Assembly (NCBI RefSeq): GCF_025567045.1
Contig: NZ_JAOQJK010000007.1
Location: forward strand, 121,699-185,698
DNA length: 64,000 nt
Direction: 5' to 3'
Source: Barnesiella propionica
Lineage (GTDB): Bacteria > Bacteroidota > Bacteroidia > Bacteroidales > Barnesiellaceae
Below are positions 44,521 through 53,778 of the stretch, piece by piece. The notes below the pieces were generated by a model. It did not search any database. It saw only the letters and a program-made list of their open reading frames with translations, and was not told where the DNA came from. How positions within the stretch are numbered: position 1 is the stretch's first letter; every line of letters starts with the position of its first letter. Made by a program: the position numbers and the translations under genes.

Positions 44521-45480
44521 ATGAGCAAACCATATGTAGTAGGAATTGATATTGGGGGAACCAATACGGTATTCGGGATTGTTGATGCCAGAGGAAACGT
44601 TCTGGCCAGCGGTTCTATAAAAACGCAGAAATATGCGGCCATAGGCGATTATGTCAATGATTTATATAACGAACTGACTCGTTTGCTGGAACAGGAGAAT
44701 GTAGCTGATCAGATAGCCGGAATCGGAGTGGGAGCTCCAAATGCCAATTATTTTACCGGGAATATAGAAGCAGCTGCAAATTTGCCGTGGAAAGGCGTTA
44801 TACCGTTTGCGCAGATGCTGAGAGATAAATTTGGCATTCCGGTGTCTATTACCAACGATGCAAATGCGGCGGCGATAGGTGAAATGACTTATGGGGCTGC
44901 ACGAGGTATCAAAGATTTTATAATGATAACTTTGGGTACCGGAGTGGGTAGCGGTATCGTTATAAACGGCCAGCTGGTTTATGGACATGACGGTAATGCC
45001 GGTGAACTTGGACACGTTATCGTGCGCCGGAATAACGGACGGTTATGTGGTTGTGGCCGTACGGGATGCCTGGAGGCTTATGCTTCGGCGACTGGTGTGG
45101 CACGTACGGCAAGAGAATTTCTGGAGTTGCGTAATGATTCGTCTGTTCTCCGGCAAATCCCGATTCAGGATATTACGTCCAAAGACGTGTATGACGCCGC
45201 TACGTCCGGAGATAAACTGGCTCAGGAAATTTTTGAATATACCGGTACTATTTTGGGAGAGACTTTTGCCGATTTTGTGGCATTTTCCAGTCCTAAAGCG
45301 ATTATACTATTCGGAGGGTTATCAAAGTCGGGCGAACTGATTATGCGCCCCATACGTGAAGCTCTTGAAAAAAATCTGCTTACCATTTATAAAGGCAAGG
45401 TACAGGTATTGCTTTCGGAACTGAAAGAAAGTGATGCTGCCGTTCTGGGTGCAAGTGCATTGGGATGGGAAGCTAAATAA
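44521..45480 (+). CDS. ROK-family glucokinase
   Basis: 319 residues. The phosphate-binding loop is GIDIGGTNTVFGI near residue 8. The catalytic Asp lies in ITNDANAAAIGE (~116), followed by LGTGVGSGIV. The ROK zinc site is GELGHVIV with the Cys cluster CGCGRTGCLEAYAS (~176-189). The family phosphorylates glucose or related sugars with ATP in the cytosol, so glucokinase is likely but N-acyl-sugar kinase cannot be excluded. It has its own promoter and terminator. Confidence 0.88.
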   Translation: MSKPYVVGIDIGGTNTVFGIVDARGNVLASGSIKTQKYAAIGDYVNDLYNELTRLLEQENVADQIAGIGVGAPNANYFTGNIEAAANLPWKGVIPFAQMLRDKFGIPVSITNDANAAAIGEMTYGAARGIKDFIMITLGTGVGSGIVINGQLVYGHDGNAGELGHVIVRRNNGRLCGCGRTGCLEAYASATGVARTAREFLELRNDSSVLRQIPIQDITSKDVYDAATSGDKLAQEIFEYTGTILGETFADFVAFSSPKAIILFGGLSKSGELIMRPIREALEKNLLTIYKGKVQVLLSELKESDAAVLGASALGWEAK

Positions 45481-45500
45481 TAAAGTGAAGATTAAAAAAT

Positions 45501-45538
45501 AAAAAAGGTATTTCCGCGCAAGCAGAAATACCTTTTTT
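45501..45538. terminator. Bidirectional terminator between the ROK kinase and acyltransferase genes
   Basis: AAAAAAGGTATTTC and GAAATACCTTTTTT form a 14-bp stem with a 10-nt loop. The genes on both sides end here (convergent), and the A and T ends serve both strands. Confidence 0.85.
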
Positions 45539-45562
45539 ATGGAGCGATTTATTTTATTTGGA

Positions 45563-46732
45563 TTATGTTTCGAGTGCTGTAAGTTTATTTTTCAATGGAT
45601 TGGAATACATTGTCAGCATCATTTTTCTCAGGAATTCCTCATCGCGGTTGGGAACATCGGTAATTTTAGCCAATTGGTTGTTGATATAAGTCACGAAGGT
45701 TTCATGGTCTTCTCGTGTATATTTATTTGCGAATAAGTTTCCCTCATGCAGAAGGTCATAAGCGACGTAATTTCCCGGGTATATCCGGTAATTGGAATGT
45801 ATCGACTGATCCATTACCTTTATGGCAGCTTCCAGTATTTCCGGCTTATTATCGTTGGGACAGATGCTTTCCAGGCTTTTATTGATGCAAGGTGATAATT
45901 CGAAATGAATATGCCCTTTGTAGCCCAATAACCCTATTTCCATACTGTGCAGGTCATCCTCCTGTGTTTTCTTATATTCGGGGTTGTCACGTTTCAAAAG
46001 AAATTCTTTTGCTTTCAGGTAATCGCAGGGATCATATTCATACGATATGGTTACGGGTATGATATTTAATTCTTTCAGATTGGATAACAGATCACGGTCG
46101 CCTGCGAGACCGAGCATTTTGAGCAAACTTTCCTGTGTACGGTCGTTCGAGTCTTTTGCCCTTCCTTCTCGTTGGGCGATCCATAGCGACTGTTTTTTTT
46201 CCCGTATGGTATAATGTATATAAGCTGATAGCTGGCAGGCCGCTTCCAGTGTTTTGCGTTTACCTACATCCCGTTTTACGATGAAACTTTTGTTGAGCCT
46301 TACCAGATCCGATATCCAGTCAAAAATCAACAGGTTATCTCCGATAGCAACTTCGCTGGATTCAAAACCTTTCTTGATAAGCAGCAAGTTCAGGAAAGAC
46401 GCATCCAGAACTATGTCACGGTGATTTGACATGAACACATAGCTACCGCTGTGCGATATGTTTTCAAATCCTCCGCCATCTACTCCTGACGAAGTGGTTT
46501 TTGCCAGGTGTTCCAGAAAAGGAACCATGACCGTCAGCTGGAAATCTCTTTTTGTCTTTAAAGATAAGAGCTTCTGGCTGAAAAGATTATAATCTACATC
46601 GTGTAGGACATATTTGACTGCATGTTCAAATTTATCTTCCTTGACTAATGATTTCATTTTTTCCTGAAATTCCTCGTCATAGAAAGGCCGGATGTCTTCA
46701 AATTCTAACGATTTTTCCATAGTTCTATCCAT
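45563..46732 (-). CDS. PlsC/PlsB-like acyltransferase
   Basis: 389 residues. The catalytic block is SNHRDIVLDAS (His with nearby Asp; the gap is one residue longer than the strict HX4D). Later motifs are FIVKRDVG (substrate Arg region) and REGRAKDS (EGR block). This pattern fits the glycerol-phosphate/lysophosphatidate acyltransferase superfamily, which adds acyl chains to membrane lipid precursors. No membrane helix is obvious. It lies 59 bp after the pseudouridine synthase gene on the same strand and is probably co-transcribed with it. Exact acceptor is unknown. Confidence 0.75.
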   Translation of the reverse strand: MDRTMEKSLEFEDIRPFYDEEFQEKMKSLVKEDKFEHAVKYVLHDVDYNLFSQKLLSLKTKRDFQLTVMVPFLEHLAKTTSSGVDGGGFENISHSGSYVFMSNHRDIVLDASFLNLLLIKKGFESSEVAIGDNLLIFDWISDLVRLNKSFIVKRDVGKRKTLEAACQLSAYIHYTIREKKQSLWIAQREGRAKDSNDRTQESLLKMLGLAGDRDLLSNLKELNIIPVTISYEYDPCDYLKAKEFLLKRDNPEYKKTQEDDLHSMEIGLLGYKGHIHFELSPCINKSLESICPNDNKPEILEAAIKVMDQSIHSNYRIYPGNYVAYDLLHEGNLFANKYTREDHETFVTYINNQLAKITDVPNRDEEFLRKMMLTMYSNPLKNKLTALET

Positions 46733-46791
46733 TTATTACCACTACATAGTAAATGTTTATTTCTTGTTTAAGTTACTCATGCATTAGCGGT

Positions 46792-47856
46792 TTATACTTC
46801 CCGGTTTTGCATGTAGTTACGCCATTTGGCTATTACATTAGTTATATCTTCCGGTATCTCCGAGTCGAAGAACATGCTTTCTCCGGTGCGGGGATGCTTG
46901 AATCCCAGTGTCTTGGCATGTAAAGCCTGCCGGGGACATACTTCAAAACAATTCTGTACAAATTGTTTGTATTTTGTAAAAGTGGTCCCTTTTAATATCT
47001 GGTCTCCTCCATAGCGGGCGTCGTTGAACAGAGTATGGCCGATATATTTCATATGGACTCTGATCTGATGAGTGCGTCCAGTTTCCAGGCGGCATTCCAC
47101 TACCGATACATATCCCAGTCTTTCAAGAGTCGTATAATGAGTAACGGCACTCTTGCCATAGTCTCCGTCAGGGAATACGGTCATTTGTAGTCTGTCTTTC
47201 AGGCTGCGTCCTATATTCCCTTCTATACGTCCGTCGTTTTCTTCCATAGTTCCCCATACCAGAGCTACGTATTTTCTCTGAGTTGTTTTATGGAAGAATT
47301 GTAATCCTAAATTTGTTTTAGCTTCAGGCGTTTTGGCTATTACCAATAATCCTGAAGTATCTTTATCGATGCGGTGAACCAATCCTAACCGCGGATCACT
47401 CACATCGTATTGGGGAACATTTCGGAAATGATATGCTAACGCATTTACCAAAGTTCCGCTATAATTCCCGTGTCCCGGATGCACTACCAGTCCGGGTTGT
47501 TTATTAACGACCAGTACATCTTCGTCTTCATAAACTACATTTAACGGGATGTCCTGGGGAATAATTTCAAATTCATATCTGGGCCTGTCCATTACCACGG
47601 CAACCACATCAAGGGGTTTTACACGATAATTGGATTTTACGGCAACTCCGTTTACTAATATACATCCTGCTTCCGCTGCTTGTTGTATCCGGTTTCTGGA
47701 TGCATTTTCCAGGCGGCTGACTAGAAATTTATCGACCCTTAACAAGCTTTGACCTTTGTCGGCGACGAATCTGAAATGTTCGTATAATTCCCTTTCTCCT
47801 TCGTCCGATACGATGATATCTTCATCTTCCGGATATTCTTTAATTTTTTCTATCAT
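46792..47856 (-). CDS. rluD: RluD-type ribosomal large-subunit pseudouridine synthase
   Basis: 354 residues. An S4 RNA-binding domain (~38-100) precedes the catalytic domain with the Asp nucleophile in GLVHRIDKDTSGLL (~150). The ETGRTHQIRVHMKYIGH segment and PRQALHAKTLGF are conserved in this family. RluD modifies helix 69 of 23S rRNA, but related RluA/RluC enzymes cannot be separated without a search. Its ATG overlaps the stop of the PASTA gene by 4 bp (47853-47856), so translation is coupled. Confidence 0.88.
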   Translation of the reverse strand: MIEKIKEYPEDEDIIVSDEGERELYEHFRFVADKGQSLLRVDKFLVSRLENASRNRIQQAAEAGCILVNGVAVKSNYRVKPLDVVAVVMDRPRYEFEIIPQDIPLNVVYEDEDVLVVNKQPGLVVHPGHGNYSGTLVNALAYHFRNVPQYDVSDPRLGLVHRIDKDTSGLLVIAKTPEAKTNLGLQFFHKTTQRKYVALVWGTMEENDGRIEGNIGRSLKDRLQMTVFPDGDYGKSAVTHYTTLERLGYVSVVECRLETGRTHQIRVHMKYIGHTLFNDARYGGDQILKGTTFTKYKQFVQNCFEVCPRQALHAKTLGFKHPRTGESMFFDSEIPEDITNVIAKWRNYMQNREV

Positions 47857-48476
47857 TCAAACCAAGATGTTTCGGATTCTTCAGGATTATTTACCGTATT
47901 CAGGAACAGGCTGTCGTTTTCGATAGTCGTTTCTCCGTTTCCTACACTTAGAACAACAGTGGAACTGGCAGGGATCTTATCTCCTTTATATATTTCCCGT
48001 CCCTGGTAGCTCATGCCCATGACGAGGTCTTTAAATTCTGAATTTATATAGTTTATTACTACAGACTCGAATCCCAATCCTTCCAGAATAGCAGTAGCCT
48101 GTCTCTGAGACATATCTCTTACTTCCGGGCAGGTAATCATCCGGGGACTATAAGCATTCAAAGTAAGAAATATAATCCGGTTCTGTTTTACTTTCGAGCT
48201 TTCTTCCGGAATTTGTTCGACGATAGCTCCCGGTCTGGCACCGGATATATAAACAGAATCGATAACTTCATATCGTAAATTTTGCCGTGATAATATTCTT
48301 TCGGCATCACTTAATTGAAGATTTTTTACATTAGGAACCGGTATACCCTCACCATGATGGGTGTAAACGTCAAGTCCGTACATAAGGACAGTTATCAGGA
48401 CTATTGCCGTCACTCCTATCAGCAATAATGTCTTGATAATACGGTGGTTCTTTATGAAATCCAATATTTTTTTCAC
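47853..48476 (-). CDS. PASTA-domain membrane protein (GTG start)
   Basis: 207 residues from a GTG at 48474-48476 (read as Met; KKILDFIKNHRI). A longer reading from 48539 is excluded because it would run through the gene's own promoter (48510-48539). One transmembrane helix (~13-34) is followed by three PASTA-like repeats (VPNVKNLQLSDAERIL, CPEVRDMSQRQATAILE and a first unit ending at EQIPEESS), which bind peptidoglycan or beta-lactams in other bacteria. There is no kinase domain. It is the first gene of the PASTA-rluD-acyltransferase operon, an arrangement common in Bacteroidetes. Role is unknown. Confidence 0.78.
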   Translation of the reverse strand: MKKILDFIKNHRIIKTLLLIGVTAIVLITVLMYGLDVYTHHGEGIPVPNVKNLQLSDAERILSRQNLRYEVIDSVYISGARPGAIVEQIPEESSKVKQNRIIFLTLNAYSPRMITCPEVRDMSQRQATAILEGLGFESVVINYINSEFKDLVMGMSYQGREIYKGDKIPASSTVVLSVGNGETTIENDSLFLNTVNNPEESETSWFE

Positions 48477-48509
48477 TTTGATCTCTAAGAAAAATATGTT
48501 TTTAGTAAG

Positions 48510-48539
48510 CAAAGATAGTGAAAATGATTCGTTAAACAA
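48510..48539 (-). promoter_or_regulatory. Promoter of the PASTA-rluD operon
   Basis: On the minus strand TTG (48537-48539), exactly 19 bp, then TATCTTTG (48510-48517). The mRNA leader would be about 30 nt. It fixes the GTG at 48476 as the start codon. Confidence 0.8.
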
Positions 48540-48686
48540 TTAACTTAAACATATTTATAACGTATATGAGACTTTAAACACTCCGCTTTATCCTTGTTAA
48601 ATCCGGGAAACAAGATTTAAATTATTAATAGACAATCTGGTATGTACTTCGGTTTAACATTCATAACTTAAAAAATCTAATTAATA

Positions 48687-48717
48687 TTGATTTGTACGGG
48701 CTAAAAATGTACATTTG
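48687..48717 (+). promoter_or_regulatory. Promoter of the coiled-coil membrane protein gene
   Basis: TTG at 48687-48689, 20 bp, then TACATTTG at 48710-48717. The start codon is 65 bp downstream. Confidence 0.65.
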
Positions 48718-48781
48718 CGCGTAATTAGAAGCATATTATATATTGACTGCAAAGTATGTTTGTGTTTAAATTTTCAACTTA

Positions 48782-49672
48782 ATGAAGAAAAATATTATTT
48801 GGATAGTAATTGCTATTCTGCTAATTGCATTATCGGTGGCCGCATTTTTTATTTACAGGCAGAGCCGAGAAATGTCCGATTTTAAGGCTCAGGTCGAGAT
48901 CGAGAAAGAACGGGATGCCCTGGAAAAGGAGTATTCCGATTTGGCTTTGCAATATGACCAGATAGAGGGCCAGAAGATGATTTTTAATAATGATTCTCTT
49001 ATAGAAAAATTAGATGCCGAAAGAATAAAGACACAGCGCTTGCTGGAAGAGTTGCGTACCGTGAAATCGACCAGTTCGGCACGTATAAATGAATTAAAGA
49101 AAGAATTGGCTACATTACGTGGAGTAATGCGTTCTTATATTATACAAATAGATTCTTTAAATGCGGCAAATCAGAAATTGAGAGCGGAGAATGAGCAGGT
49201 AAGCCGGAAATACAGTGAGGTTTCTGCAACAGCAAGCATGCTGAAAAAAGAAAAAGAAGAATTATCCGAGAAAGTAACTTTGGCATCTAAACTTGATGCG
49301 GTGGGCATTACAGTTACTCCTATTGATTCCAGAGGAAAAGTTGCAAAAAAAATAAATAAGATCGATAAATTTAAAATCTCATTTTCAATTGCAAAGAATG
49401 TCACGGCACAGGTGGGAGAAAAATATATCTATGTCAGGATCGTGAAACCCGATGATGATGTATTGGTAAAAAATAGAGCAGACGTATTTCCTTTCGAAGG
49501 CCAGGAGATTAATTATTCTTGTCGTAAACTTATAGAATATGAGGGAGAAGAATTGAACGATGTAACATTATATTGGAATGTGGAAGAATTTCTTTACCCG
49601 GGCGATTATCGTGTCGAGATATTTGCAGATAACTATCGTATAGGTTCTCGTTCTTTTAATTTGAAAAAATAA
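48782..49672 (+). CDS. Membrane-anchored coiled-coil protein of unknown function
   Basis: 296 residues. One N-terminal transmembrane helix (~4-25) anchors the protein. Residues ~32-170 form a long coiled coil (heptads of Leu/Ile with Glu and Lys), and ~175-296 a compact beta-rich domain ending in SRSFNLKK. The layout suggests a scaffold or spacer protein in the envelope, but there is no recognised domain. It has its own promoter and a shared terminator. I do not assign a function. Confidence 0.6.
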   Translation: MKKNIIWIVIAILLIALSVAAFFIYRQSREMSDFKAQVEIEKERDALEKEYSDLALQYDQIEGQKMIFNNDSLIEKLDAERIKTQRLLEELRTVKSTSSARINELKKELATLRGVMRSYIIQIDSLNAANQKLRAENEQVSRKYSEVSATASMLKKEKEELSEKVTLASKLDAVGITVTPIDSRGKVAKKINKIDKFKISFSIAKNVTAQVGEKYIYVRIVKPDDDVLVKNRADVFPFEGQEINYSCRKLIEYEGEELNDVTLYWNVEEFLYPGDYRVEIFADNYRIGSRSFNLKK

Positions 49673-49825
49673 AATTTCCGGTAATAACTCTTGAAGAGAT
49701 GATGGAACTCTCCTTTGTATGGGAGTAGGGAATGTTCTCCATGGAGGAATTAATCTTTTCTCGGTAAATTTATTCTATTACGAAAGAATAATAGATGTTT
49801 GCTATGTCATCACAATTTATATGAT

Positions 49826-49867
49826 AAAGAAATAGCGGATAAAAATCATTTTATCCGCTATTTCTTT
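49826..49867. terminator. Strong bidirectional terminator
   Basis: A perfect 19-bp inverted repeat (AAAGAAATAGCGGATAAAA and its complement) surrounds a 4-nt loop. It lies between two convergent genes, 154 bp after the coiled-coil gene and 17 bp after the barrel gene. Confidence 0.85.
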
Positions 49868-49883
49868 ATAAAATTTTTATTTA

Positions 49884-50615
49884 TTAGAATCTCCAGCCTA
49901 AACGTATTTCAGGAGTAGCTTCGAATAATAAATTCAAATATGATTCTTTAAAGTTGCTCTTAACTTCTTCTTTCTTATTATCGGTAGTCGTAGTGGTTTT
50001 AAGTTTGCCATAACTGATGGAGTTCAAACCGAAACTGAATTCAGTTCCTACATAAAGACCTTTGTAAACATAAAAGTCAAGACCGGTAAATGCTTTTACA
50101 TTGAACGTCGTAGCCGAACGGCCCAGAATATTATCAGGATTCTCGATATCATCTACAGCTACACCGCTAATTTCTATTTCTGATTTGTTGGTAGTTGAGC
50201 TATTGATAGTTTCTATTGTGTATTTTGTTTTTGCGCTTACAATTCCGAAACCGGCAGCACCACCTACATAAACAGATAAACGGGGAGCGATATTGATATG
50301 ATATTCATAACCTAAGTTAAGGCCGAAGTTGAATGTATTCCATTTGCCTTCCTCTTTTGTATTCGGTGTTTCATCTGTTGTTTCGTCGCTTAATTTTCCA
50401 TTTCTATAGCCCAGATCGAGATCCAGACGAAGAGCGTGTTTTTCATTTAAGAAATAGCGGAGACGAAGACCGTCAACGGCAAAAGTGTTTTTGTCTGTTT
50501 TAAAAGGAGCAAATTTAAGTTCTGTTGTTACTGTTCCTTCTTCAGGTTGGTACTGTGCAAAAGAATAAGTAGATGCGAACAGGCAAACTACTAAAACAAG
50601 CATTAGTTTTTTCAT
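49884..50615 (-). CDS. Outer-membrane beta-barrel protein
   Basis: 243 residues. The signal peptide ends near SFAQ (~20). The mature protein alternates hydrophobic and polar residues in about eight strands separated by polar loops and ends in RLGWRF, the normal barrel-end signature. The pattern (TELKFAPF, LRYFLNEKHALRLDLDLGYR, NFGLNLGYEYHI) suits the small OmpA/OmpW-like barrel group of Bacteroidetes. Function is unknown, perhaps a porin or envelope sensor. No partner is nearby. Confidence 0.72.
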   Translation of the reverse strand: MKKLMLVLVVCLFASTYSFAQYQPEEGTVTTELKFAPFKTDKNTFAVDGLRLRYFLNEKHALRLDLDLGYRNGKLSDETTDETPNTKEEGKWNTFNFGLNLGYEYHINIAPRLSVYVGGAAGFGIVSAKTKYTIETINSSTTNKSEIEISGVAVDDIENPDNILGRSATTFNVKAFTGLDFYVYKGLYVGTEFSFGLNSISYGKLKTTTTTDNKKEEVKSNFKESYLNLLFEATPEIRLGWRF

Positions 50616-51279
50616 TTTCGTTTGTAATTTAATTAATAAAATAATTAATTATAGATAGGTTTAAAATGATTTTTTGTTAAGCAAAATATAAATGCCGGTA
50701 TTTTTGTTAGTATTATTTTTACTATTGTTGGTATATTTTTTTAATTGAAACAAATATATACTAATCAAAACAGAGAATCAAGATATTTTATTATATTAAC
50801 ATTCTTGAAAATGATAAATTGGCAAGATATTTTAAATAGAATGCAATTAATATTTTGTTAATTAGTAATATATTATATTTTATGTTTGTATGTAGATAAA
50901 ACATTTTTTATGGTTTTAATGTTAATATAAGTATAAAAATGATTTAGATAAGGTTTGTATTATTAAAATATTTTTAAGGGAAAAAGATATAGGGTAGAGG
51001 TTCAATAAAAAAATAAATTTGATAAAGCTGTTTTTGTGTATTAATTTGCGGATGGACAGTGATAAAAGAGCATTATTGTAGCTGTGCCGGTTTTTATGAT
51101 ATGATGCGAAATGAATGCAAATATTAAAAAATAGTAAATATGGAAAACTAATATCTTTAAACTCTTGTTGATTCTGTGAAAGAAGATTATTTTTGTGCCC
51201 ATGATAAAAGATTGTTTATGCAACTGTTGTTGTAGGAATAAATATTAACGGTTTTCGTTCATAGAATATTTGATACTAT
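50616..51279. other. AT-rich intergenic region without a visible gene
   Basis: 664 bp separate the divergent barrel and tolC genes. A 60-codon frame at 51041-51223 on the minus strand has no coding character and is rejected. There are several AATTAAT-type runs and no recognisable RNA. It probably holds promoters for both neighbours. Confidence 0.5.
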
Positions 51280-52683
51280 ATGAGAGAGATAAAAAGAATT
51301 ATGATGCTGGGCATGTGGATAACGATCATGTTTGCAGGGATGGCGCAGTTACCGGTATCGTTGGACTCGTGCCGGAATATGGCGATAAGAAATAATAAAA
51401 CTTTGCAGATTGCGAATGAAAAGGTGAGATCTGCGGGATATGCCAGAAAGACAGCTTTCAGTGCTTATTTGCCCGGAATAGATTTTACGGGTTCTTATAT
51501 GTATAATCAGAAAAATGTTTCGCTCACCGGGGCTAATATGAATATCCCCGAAATTGACTTTGGAAAATTGGGGCCTGTTGGTCAGCTCATACAAGGACCT
51601 TTAAATGAATTATTAGATAAATTTGATGACTATAAAATTATGGAGTTCGATATCCATAATGTTTTTGCGGGAGCCGTTACGCTCACGCAACCTATTTATA
51701 TGGGTGGTAAGATAAAAGCGATGAACGATATTACCCGTTATGCTGAAGAATTGGCTGAATCTCAAAAAAGTACGGCAGTAAAAGATATAGTATTTGCTAC
51801 CGATGAAGCCTATTGGCAGGTAATTTCTCTTGTACATAAAAAAGATTTGGCGGAGAGTTATGCGGCATTACTCGATTCATTGAACCGTAATGTGCAAATT
51901 ATGATAGATGAGGGTGTTGCTACTAAATCCGATGGTCTCACCGTAGCTGTGAAATTGAACGAGGCGCAGATTGCCGTAACCAAAGTAAATAACGGGCTTA
52001 CTTTATCCCGTATGTTGTTGGCCCAGATATGCGGTTTGCCGGTAAATACGGTGATGACTTTGGAAGATGAAACTTTGCGGGATGAAGTGACCGGTCCGGT
52101 ACACTTGGATTTTAATATGGATGATGTGTATGCAAATCGTTCCGAGATACGAAGTCTTACTTTGGCTACCAAGATTTTCGATAAGAAAAAGACGGTAGCC
52201 ACAGCCGATATGTTACCAAAGTTAGCACTTGTGGGAAATTATATTTTCAGTAACCCCAGTTCTTTTAACGGATTTAAAAATGAATTTGGAGGCATGTTCA
52301 ATGTCGGGGTCATGCTTAATATTCCCATTCTTCACTGGGGGGGGAATTATAATAAGATACGTGCCGCCAAAAGCGAAGCATTGATTGCCCGGTTGGAGTT
52401 AGAAGATGCAAAAGAAAAAATAGAATTACAGGTAAATCAAGCCTCCTTTAAAGCTTCGGAGTCGGTGAAACAATATGAGATGACATGTAAAAATATGGAA
52501 AAGGCCGAAGAAAATCTGAGAAATGCCCAAATCGGTTTTCAGGAAGGAGTTCTTACTACCAATAATGTACTGGAAGCTCAAACAGCCTGGTTGCAGGCCA
52601 ATTCCGAAAAGATAGATGCAGGCATTGATGTTCGTCTTTGCGAAGTGTATTTGGCAAAAGCATTAGGCCGGATGAAATATTGA
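51280..52683 (+). CDS. TolC-family outer-membrane efflux channel
   Basis: 467 residues with a signal peptide (~1-23). Two OEP repeats are visible: each has an alpha-helical hairpin and a short barrel segment. The first repeat contains NNKTLQIANEKVRSA and the second reads AKSEALIARLELEDAKEKIELQV. The protein forms the outer-membrane exit duct of a tripartite exporter. It is followed by an HlyD-type adaptor (49 bp) and two ABC-2 permeases, so the four genes form one export operon. Confidence 0.88.
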   Translation: MREIKRIMMLGMWITIMFAGMAQLPVSLDSCRNMAIRNNKTLQIANEKVRSAGYARKTAFSAYLPGIDFTGSYMYNQKNVSLTGANMNIPEIDFGKLGPVGQLIQGPLNELLDKFDDYKIMEFDIHNVFAGAVTLTQPIYMGGKIKAMNDITRYAEELAESQKSTAVKDIVFATDEAYWQVISLVHKKDLAESYAALLDSLNRNVQIMIDEGVATKSDGLTVAVKLNEAQIAVTKVNNGLTLSRMLLAQICGLPVNTVMTLEDETLRDEVTGPVHLDFNMDDVYANRSEIRSLTLATKIFDKKKTVATADMLPKLALVGNYIFSNPSSFNGFKNEFGGMFNVGVMLNIPILHWGGNYNKIRAAKSEALIARLELEDAKEKIELQVNQASFKASESVKQYEMTCKNMEKAEENLRNAQIGFQEGVLTTNNVLEAQTAWLQANSEKIDAGIDVRLCEVYLAKALGRMKY

Positions 52684-52732
52684 AAAGACATGGATATAAC
52701 AAAATTATAAAATCAGAAAAAATAACTTCACA

Positions 52733-53728
52733 ATGGATAATCTGGAAAGAAAAAAAGAGCGTGGCCTTATTACAGGTTTGGTTGCATTGATTGTAATTAT
52801 AGTTATATTAGCTTTAATCGGTCTTTTTATGCTTAAACCCGAACCTGCTATTATTCAGGGGCAGGCAGAAGCTACTCAGGTAAGAGTTTCAGGAAAACTC
52901 CCGGGACGTGTTGTCGAGTTTATGGTAGAAGAGGGACAATCGGTTCGCAAGGGCGATACAGTCGTGCATATTTATTCTTCTCTGCTGGAAGCTAAAATGT
53001 TCCAGGCTGCGGCGATGGAAAATGCGGCTCAGGCTCAGAATGAAAAAGTAGATCGTGGAACGAGAATAGAAATACTTAATGCTGCCAGAGATATGTGGAA
53101 CCAGGCTGAAGCCGGGCTGACGATAGCAAAAAAAACCTATGAACGTATGCAGGTTTTGTATGAAAAAGGAGTGATCTCTGCTCAGAAACGGGATGAAGCG
53201 GAAGCTGCTTATAAATCGATGCAGGCCACCGAACGTGCGGCCAGGTCTCAATATGAAATGGCTAAAAAAGGAGCACAGCAAGAAGATAAAGCTGCTGCCG
53301 CTGCGATGTTAAATGTGGCAAAAGGCGGAGTAGATGAGGTAGGAGCTATGCTGGAAGACTCTTATCTGGTTGCACCCGACGATGGTGAGATTTCCGATAT
53401 TTTCCCGAATGTCGGAGAGTTGGTAAGCCCGGGTGCTCCCATCATGAATGTATTGCGGTTAGACGATATGTGGGTTTCCTTCAATGTCCGTGAAGACTTG
53501 CTGGAAGATTTTACAATGGGTAAAGAAATTAATGCAACAATCCCGGCTTTAGGGAATAAAGAAGTAAAGCTCAAGATATTCTATGTAAAAGATATGGGCT
53601 CTTATGCCGTTTGGCGGGCGACGAAGGTTACAGGACAGTACGATGCCAAGACCTTCCAAATTAAAGCTCGTCCCGTAGAAAAAATTGAAAATTTGCGTCC
53701 GGGAATGTCGGTGTTGGTAAAAGAATGA
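52733..53728 (+). CDS. HlyD-family periplasmic adaptor (membrane fusion protein)
   Basis: 331 residues. One N-terminal transmembrane helix (~13-34), then a lipoyl-type half (VSGKLPGRVVEFMVEEGQSVRKGD, in part), a coiled-coil hairpin (~80-170) and the second lipoyl half (LVAPDDGEISDIFPNVGELVSPG, in part), with a beta-barrel end. It bridges the TolC channel and the inner-membrane permeases. YbhG/YhiI-type homologues pair with two ABC-2 permeases as here. Confidence 0.87.
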   Translation: MDNLERKKERGLITGLVALIVIIVILALIGLFMLKPEPAIIQGQAEATQVRVSGKLPGRVVEFMVEEGQSVRKGDTVVHIYSSLLEAKMFQAAAMENAAQAQNEKVDRGTRIEILNAARDMWNQAEAGLTIAKKTYERMQVLYEKGVISAQKRDEAEAAYKSMQATERAARSQYEMAKKGAQQEDKAAAAAMLNVAKGGVDEVGAMLEDSYLVAPDDGEISDIFPNVGELVSPGAPIMNVLRLDDMWVSFNVREDLLEDFTMGKEINATIPALGNKEVKLKIFYVKDMGSYAVWRATKVTGQYDAKTFQIKARPVEKIENLRPGMSVLVKE

Positions 53729-53778
53729 ATTCTTTACAAATAAAATGTAGAGTATCAACTCTTATAAGATAAAACTAT

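Noticed and set aside
51041..51223. 60-residue protein on the minus strand
   Set aside because: Lies in an AT-rich intergenic region, has no recognisable features and no promoter or terminator of its own.
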